10,475 bases of DNA, taken from NCBI GenBank assembly GCA_014729055.1, contig WJKO01000792.1, positions 1 to 10,475 on the forward strand, in the 5' to 3' direction. The notes beneath the pieces are model-generated. The model saw nothing but the letters and a program-made list of their open reading frames with translations, searched no databases and had not been told where the DNA came from. A program made the position numbers and the translations under genes. Numbering within the stretch: the stretch's first letter is position 1; each line of letters begins with the position of its first letter. Of the stretch, positions 6,991 to 10,475 are shown in pieces. The DNA comes from Promethearchaeota archaeon. GTDB lineage: Archaea; Asgardarchaeota; Lokiarchaeia; Sigyniarchaeales; Promethearchaeaceae.

Positions 6991-8477
6991 TACCTCGCTC
7001 TTTCAAAGTTCAATTTGAAAATTACTAAGATAATGATGATTGAAACTAGTAAACTAACAAACATTATAATACGCATTGAACCCAACCAATCAAAAACTGG
7101 AATGTAATGATTAACGAAGAGATAGATCAACCCCCAAACCACAACATTTACCAAAATCCCAAATAAACAATTGAGATTCTTGGGTAATGGGGGAAATTTT
7201 ATTTTTCCTATAAATACAAGAACGTAAAAAACAAACCCCACGGCTATCAATGTATATGGAATATAGGGTAAATAGGGATTCGAATATATTTTTTCTAACC
7301 TTGATGCCATTCCGCCACAGAAACCATACGCAAATAACCCAGCAAAGATTAAAAGAAATGTAAATAAGTCTTTGTGTTTCATATCGAAAAGATTATTGTC
7401 CAAATTTATACGCTGTTGAAGTTCTATATCTTTCCCGTTCTTTCTATTATGATTTTTTCGACTATGAGAAAGGAGCATAGCTATTGTTAACCCGCCTGCT
7501 ATAAATCCGGTAGAATATTCCCAAAGACTCCATCCAGGCAACCATTCAGGTGGATTTGGTATCGATTCTCTCCATAATCCTCCAAAATTAATGAAAAGAA
7601 AGATATCTGAAACAGTAATGGCAAAACCAAAAATCAAATTGATTTTCATCATCAAACTTGATGCGACCTTGTCCTTTATTCCGTATTTCATATAAAGCCA
7701 CGCCCCGATCGCACCTAAACAAGACGCAAGATTGGATACCATTGCAGCATAATTTCGCCCTCCAGCTATTCCCTCATACCATATTTGGTCCTTAAAATGA
7801 GCTAGATAAGCATGCCAAGGTATCATATCATATCCTTCAGTAACTAATCCATCGACAAATAACTCAAAAGCATTTGGAGCGATAAATGGTATGATCAAAT
7901 GGCATAGAAAAAATTCTCCCACATATCTAAAAAGAACATAAAATATAGCAATTTTGATAAATCCTTTAAAATCGTATTCTGGTTTGGAAAATAAGATTCC
8001 AATAAGTATTGCCCAGAGCGGAACCCATCCAAATCCGACTAAGAACATCGCAAAGATTCCAGATAATGGATTAATTCGAATATCATAACCAGCAACATAA
8101 TTTGGCTCTAAGCGTTCAATAGATCTAAGGACGCCAGTGATTTGTCCATTTATTGTCCCCCAACCATTAGCGGTAACCGCCATTAATAAGACCATAAATC
8201 CAATAATCGTAGGACTAATATTTTTCTCTTCACCCCATATGAAAAAGACTATAAGAGTCAAAACCATTCCCGGTATCAACATACCGTTCATTCCACCAAA
8301 TCCAGATTCTCCTCGCATCCGCCATGCAAGCCCTGTTGCAAGAGCCGCGAGAATTACATTTAAAAAGAAGTTAAGGTTTGTTTCTTTAAACTCAAACTTA
8401 AATAGACTGTCATTGTTGCCATTATCTTTTTGCGTCATAAACATTTGTTTTAATACAAAATTCAATATAAACCTCAT
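6990..8477 (-). CDS. Polytopic membrane protein of unknown family
   Basis: 495 residues from ATG 8477 (numbering below counts a possible TTG at 8480 as residue 1; a TTG at 8465 after GAGGT is a third option). I do not recognise the family. About 12-13 hydrophobic segments are seen, roughly at 38-53, 66-82, 91-105, 139-164, 174-200, 244-264, 279-299, 322-337, 371-391, 407-425, 436-456 and 468-490. Two conserved-looking loops stand out: WRMRGESGFGGMNGMLIPG (53-71) and ANGWGTINGQITG (104-116). A basic cytoplasm-type loop, SRKNHNRKNGK, lies at 340-350. The N-terminal 30 residues are polar. It is co-transcribed with the mannosidase, the two genes sharing one base, so a transporter of mannosides or a membrane glycan enzyme is a reasonable guess, but nothing in the sequence proves either. 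Glycosyltransferase and major-facilitator motifs were looked for and not seen. Confidence 0.75.
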   Translation of the reverse strand: MRFILNFVLKQMFMTQKDNGNNDSLFKFEFKETNLNFFLNVILAALATGLAWRMRGESGFGGMNGMLIPGMVLTLIVFFIWGEEKNISPTIIGFMVLLMAVTANGWGTINGQITGVLRSIERLEPNYVAGYDIRINPLSGIFAMFLVGFGWVPLWAILIGILFSKPEYDFKGFIKIAIFYVLFRYVGEFFLCHLIIPFIAPNAFELFVDGLVTEGYDMIPWHAYLAHFKDQIWYEGIAGGRNYAAMVSNLASCLGAIGAWLYMKYGIKDKVASSLMMKINLIFGFAITVSDIFLFINFGGLWRESIPNPPEWLPGWSLWEYSTGFIAGGLTIAMLLSHSRKNHNRKNGKDIELQQRINLDNNLFDMKHKDLFTFLLIFAGLFAYGFCGGMASRLEKIYSNPYLPYIPYTLIAVGFVFYVLVFIGKIKFPPLPKNLNCLFGILVNVVVWGLIYLFVNHYIPVFDWLGSMRIIMFVSLLVSIIIILVIFKLNFERAR

Positions 8478-8567
8478 CAATGCAAGGAATAGGAAGTAAA
8501 TTCAAACTAACTTTAATTGCATTGAATTTTGTCGGGGAATTATTTGCGGAGAAATATTCTAGGAAAA

Positions 8568-8582
8568 CAATTTTTATAAAGA
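8568..8582 (-). promoter_or_regulatory. TATA box for the membrane protein-mannosidase operon
   Basis: The minus strand reads TTCTTTATAAAAATTG, a good archaeal TATA box (TTTATAAA core), about 95 bases before the ATG at 8477. A start site about 25 bases downstream gives a leader of roughly 70 bases. Position in a divergent gap supports it. Confidence 0.5.
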
Positions 8583-8619
8583 ATCAATTTGATAAGTATA
8601 TTTTCTCAATTCTTTAATG

Positions 8620-8637
8620 AAATATTTATTTAAATAG
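8620..8637 (+). promoter_or_regulatory. TATA box for the P-type ATPase gene
   Basis: GAAATATTTATTTAAATAG contains a TTTAAATA core at 8629-8636 with purine-rich sequence just upstream, as in archaeal BRE/TATA promoters. Initiation about 25 bases on would leave a leader of roughly 37 bases before the ATG at 8697, which has a short GTGA ribosome-site match at about 8686. Confidence 0.45.
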
Positions 8638-8696
8638 ATAACTAAGAAATGATTATAGAAAACCAAAAACGAAAAACCAAAATCACGTGAAGACAA

Positions 8697-10475
8697 ATGA
8701 AATACTACAACCAGAAATTATCGCAAATTTACCAAGATCTGCAGACAGACCCTGAACAAGGACTATCATCTGGGCAAGCGACATCTCGGCTAAAACGGGA
8801 CGGACCTAATGAAATACCTAAAGTTTCCCGAGGATTTATTCGTATATATCTTGCACCATTATTCAATTCTTTAATTCTTATCTATTTAATTGGTGCATTA
8901 TTGATGTACATTTTTACGAGGGTTCAAGGTCAAGGATCTCTCAGTGATATCTATACAACACTGGCTATTGTAGCCGTAAATATGTTGGTTGCTATCTTTC
9001 AACAGTTTCGTGCAACTAAAAAACTAAAAGCACTGCAAGAATTAACTGCCCCAACAACAACTGTTATCAGGAATGGGGGAGAACGCATTCCTATAAAAAC
9101 GAAAGAAGTGGTAGTTGGAGATATTCTCGATTTACAACAAGGAGACAAGATTCCGGCTGACGCCAGATTGATAGTAGCTGCCAATCTTGAAGTTAATGAA
9201 GCTTCATTAACTGGAGAAAGTACACCTTCCCAAAAAATAGTAGGACCTTTAGTGAATGAAAAAGTGCCTGTTGGAGATCGTGAAAATATGGTATTTTTCG
9301 GGACTTATGTAACAAGAGGTACTGGTAGAGCGATTGTAGTCAAAACGGGCGCGAATACCGAAATCGGAAAAATCTCCACAGGTCTAAAAGAAGCGAGTAC
9401 AAGTGATATTCCAATTCAGAAAAAAATGAATCGGTTTGGTCTATGGTTAGGAGGCATATTAGCAATACTTTGGGTAGTGATAGCATTATTTACTTGGATT
9501 CTAAGTGGTGAAACTAATATTGCTAAATCGCTGGAAGCAACGATGGATATGATGCCTATAAACATTCCCCTATTATCTGCAATCGTAATGATCACTGGGG
9601 TTTTATCCATGGCTAAATATGGGGTCATAATCCGCGATTTAACAAGTGTTGACAGTCTGGGGCGTATATCTATTGTTTGTTCTGATAAAACAGGTACTTT
9701 AACAGAAAGTAAAATGTTTGTAGAAAACGTGCGTGTGTATGAGAGAATTTATCACATCACTGGTAACGGATATAGACCCGAAGGAAAGTTTCACTGGATA
9801 AAATCGGATAATAATTCAGAAGAAGTGAAAGATCTAGAAGAACATTCTGCGCTTAAAAAATTATTAATTGCAGCTTTTCTCAACAATAATGCCTCTATTC
9901 GCAAAAAAGATATTGAAATAGATAAGAAAGTCATTGAAAATTGGATTACGGTAGGTTCTCCGACTGAAGGCGCATTAGTTACATTATATAAAAAAATTAT
10001 GGATGATAATGCCGTCAGTGATCATAAATTAGTTAAAGAATTTCCATTTGATTCTCAGATAAAGCGAATGTCGAAAGTTTTTGAAAAAGAGGGAATTCCA
10101 GAAAAATATGTTGTATATTCTAAAGGCGCTTCCAAATCAATCATTCAATTATGTTCAAAAGTACTAAAAGGTACAGACGTTATCGAATTTTATGATGGGC
10201 TTAAACAAGAAGTCTATAATGATATTAATAATCATGCTGAACAAGGATATAGAGTGCTCAGTATCGCTTACAAAGAGATTGATAAAATACCGCTGGATTC
10301 TGATTCCAGCAGATTCTCCATAGAATCTAATTTAGTTTATTTAGGTTTCGTAACAATCGTTGATCCCCCCCGGGAAGGTGTCAAAGATTCTGTTCAAGAA
10401 TGTTACAATGCTGGTGTGGATGTGGTTATGATAACAGGTGATTCTCCTAAGACGGCTAAAGCTATAGCGAAACAG
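8697..10475 (+). CDS. P-type cation-transporting ATPase (P2-like), 3' end outside the window
   Basis: 593 codons are present, open to the right edge; family members are about 800-900 residues, so the last third, including M5 onward, is missing. Order of parts: N-terminal cation-ATPase region (QGLSSGQATSRLKRDGPNEIP, 21-41), M1-M2 (about 52-73 and 86-101), actuator domain with LTGES (171-175), M3-M4 (about 248-305), phosphorylation motif CSDKTGTLT with Asp330 (328-336), N domain with SPTEGA (421-426), FPFDSQIKRMS (449-459) and SKGAS (475-479), then the P domain with DPPRE (556-560) and MITGD (578-582). It should couple ATP hydrolysis to ion transport across the membrane. The ion is unclear because M4 reads PINIP (287-291) instead of PEGLP, losing the usual Glu ligand. 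It is transcribed divergently from the membrane protein-mannosidase operon, with 219 bases between the start codons. Confidence 0.93.
   Translation, partial: MKYYNQKLSQIYQDLQTDPEQGLSSGQATSRLKRDGPNEIPKVSRGFIRIYLAPLFNSLILIYLIGALLMYIFTRVQGQGSLSDIYTTLAIVAVNMLVAIFQQFRATKKLKALQELTAPTTTVIRNGGERIPIKTKEVVVGDILDLQQGDKIPADARLIVAANLEVNEASLTGESTPSQKIVGPLVNEKVPVGDRENMVFFGTYVTRGTGRAIVVKTGANTEIGKISTGLKEASTSDIPIQKKMNRFGLWLGGILAILWVVIALFTWILSGETNIAKSLEATMDMMPINIPLLSAIVMITGVLSMAKYGVIIRDLTSVDSLGRISIVCSDKTGTLTESKMFVENVRVYERIYHITGNGYRPEGKFHWIKSDNNSEEVKDLEEHSALKKLLIAAFLNNNASIRKKDIEIDKKVIENWITVGSPTEGALVTLYKKIMDDNAVSDHKLVKEFPFDSQIKRMSKVFEKEGIPEKYVVYSKGASKSIIQLCSKVLKGTDVIEFYDGLKQEVYNDINNHAEQGYRVLSIAYKEIDKIPLDSDSSRFSIESNLVYLGFVTIVDPPREGVKDSVQECYNAGVDVVMITGDSPKTAKAIAKQ

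Noticed and set aside
8137..8499. 120-codon plus-strand ORF opposite the membrane protein gene
   Set aside because: It is antisense to a well-supported gene, and its composition is that expected from complementing hydrophobic codons.

Overview
The window is AT-rich archaeal DNA, and the best guess is an Asgard archaeon. The main reason is an Arf-like small GTPase (G3 box WDFGGQ, G4 box NKQD) that is translationally coupled to a protein with a longin- or roadblock-like N-terminus and a C-terminal winged helix. A second, decayed small GTPase lies beside it. ATGA and TAATG gene overlaps, GAGG/GGAG ribosome sites and TATA-box promoters also fit an archaeon. This placement is inference; no rRNA or other marker gene is present.

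Left end (1-1949, plus strand): a small defence-like block. An intact TIR-like nucleotide-binding protein with a C-terminal helix-turn-helix lies between two damaged genes that seem to end in similar winged-helix-like modules. The upstream gene needs two frame corrections, one at a run of A. The downstream region starts with an ATGA overlap on the TIR stop and is broken by one frame change and two in-frame TAA codons.

Middle (1926-3602, minus strand): the block abuts, tail to tail, a remnant of a small GTPase with a ruined P-loop and no distal half. Next come an intergenic stretch with a nested inverted repeat, then the coupled pair of Arf-like GTPase and longin-like/winged-helix protein.

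Right (3720-8477, minus strand): an apparent operon transcribed leftward. It encodes a 12-13 segment membrane protein of unknown family, a cytoplasmic GH38 alpha-mannosidase that overlaps it by one base, and a small HAD phosphatase related to the P domain of P-type ATPases. A glycan or glycolipid metabolism role is likely, with the substrate unknown.

Right edge (8697 onward, plus strand): a divergent P2-like P-type cation ATPase cut by the window end. Its membrane segment 4 carries PINIP where calcium and sodium/potassium pumps have a Glu-containing PEGL(P) motif. The gap between the divergent genes holds a TATA-like box for each direction.
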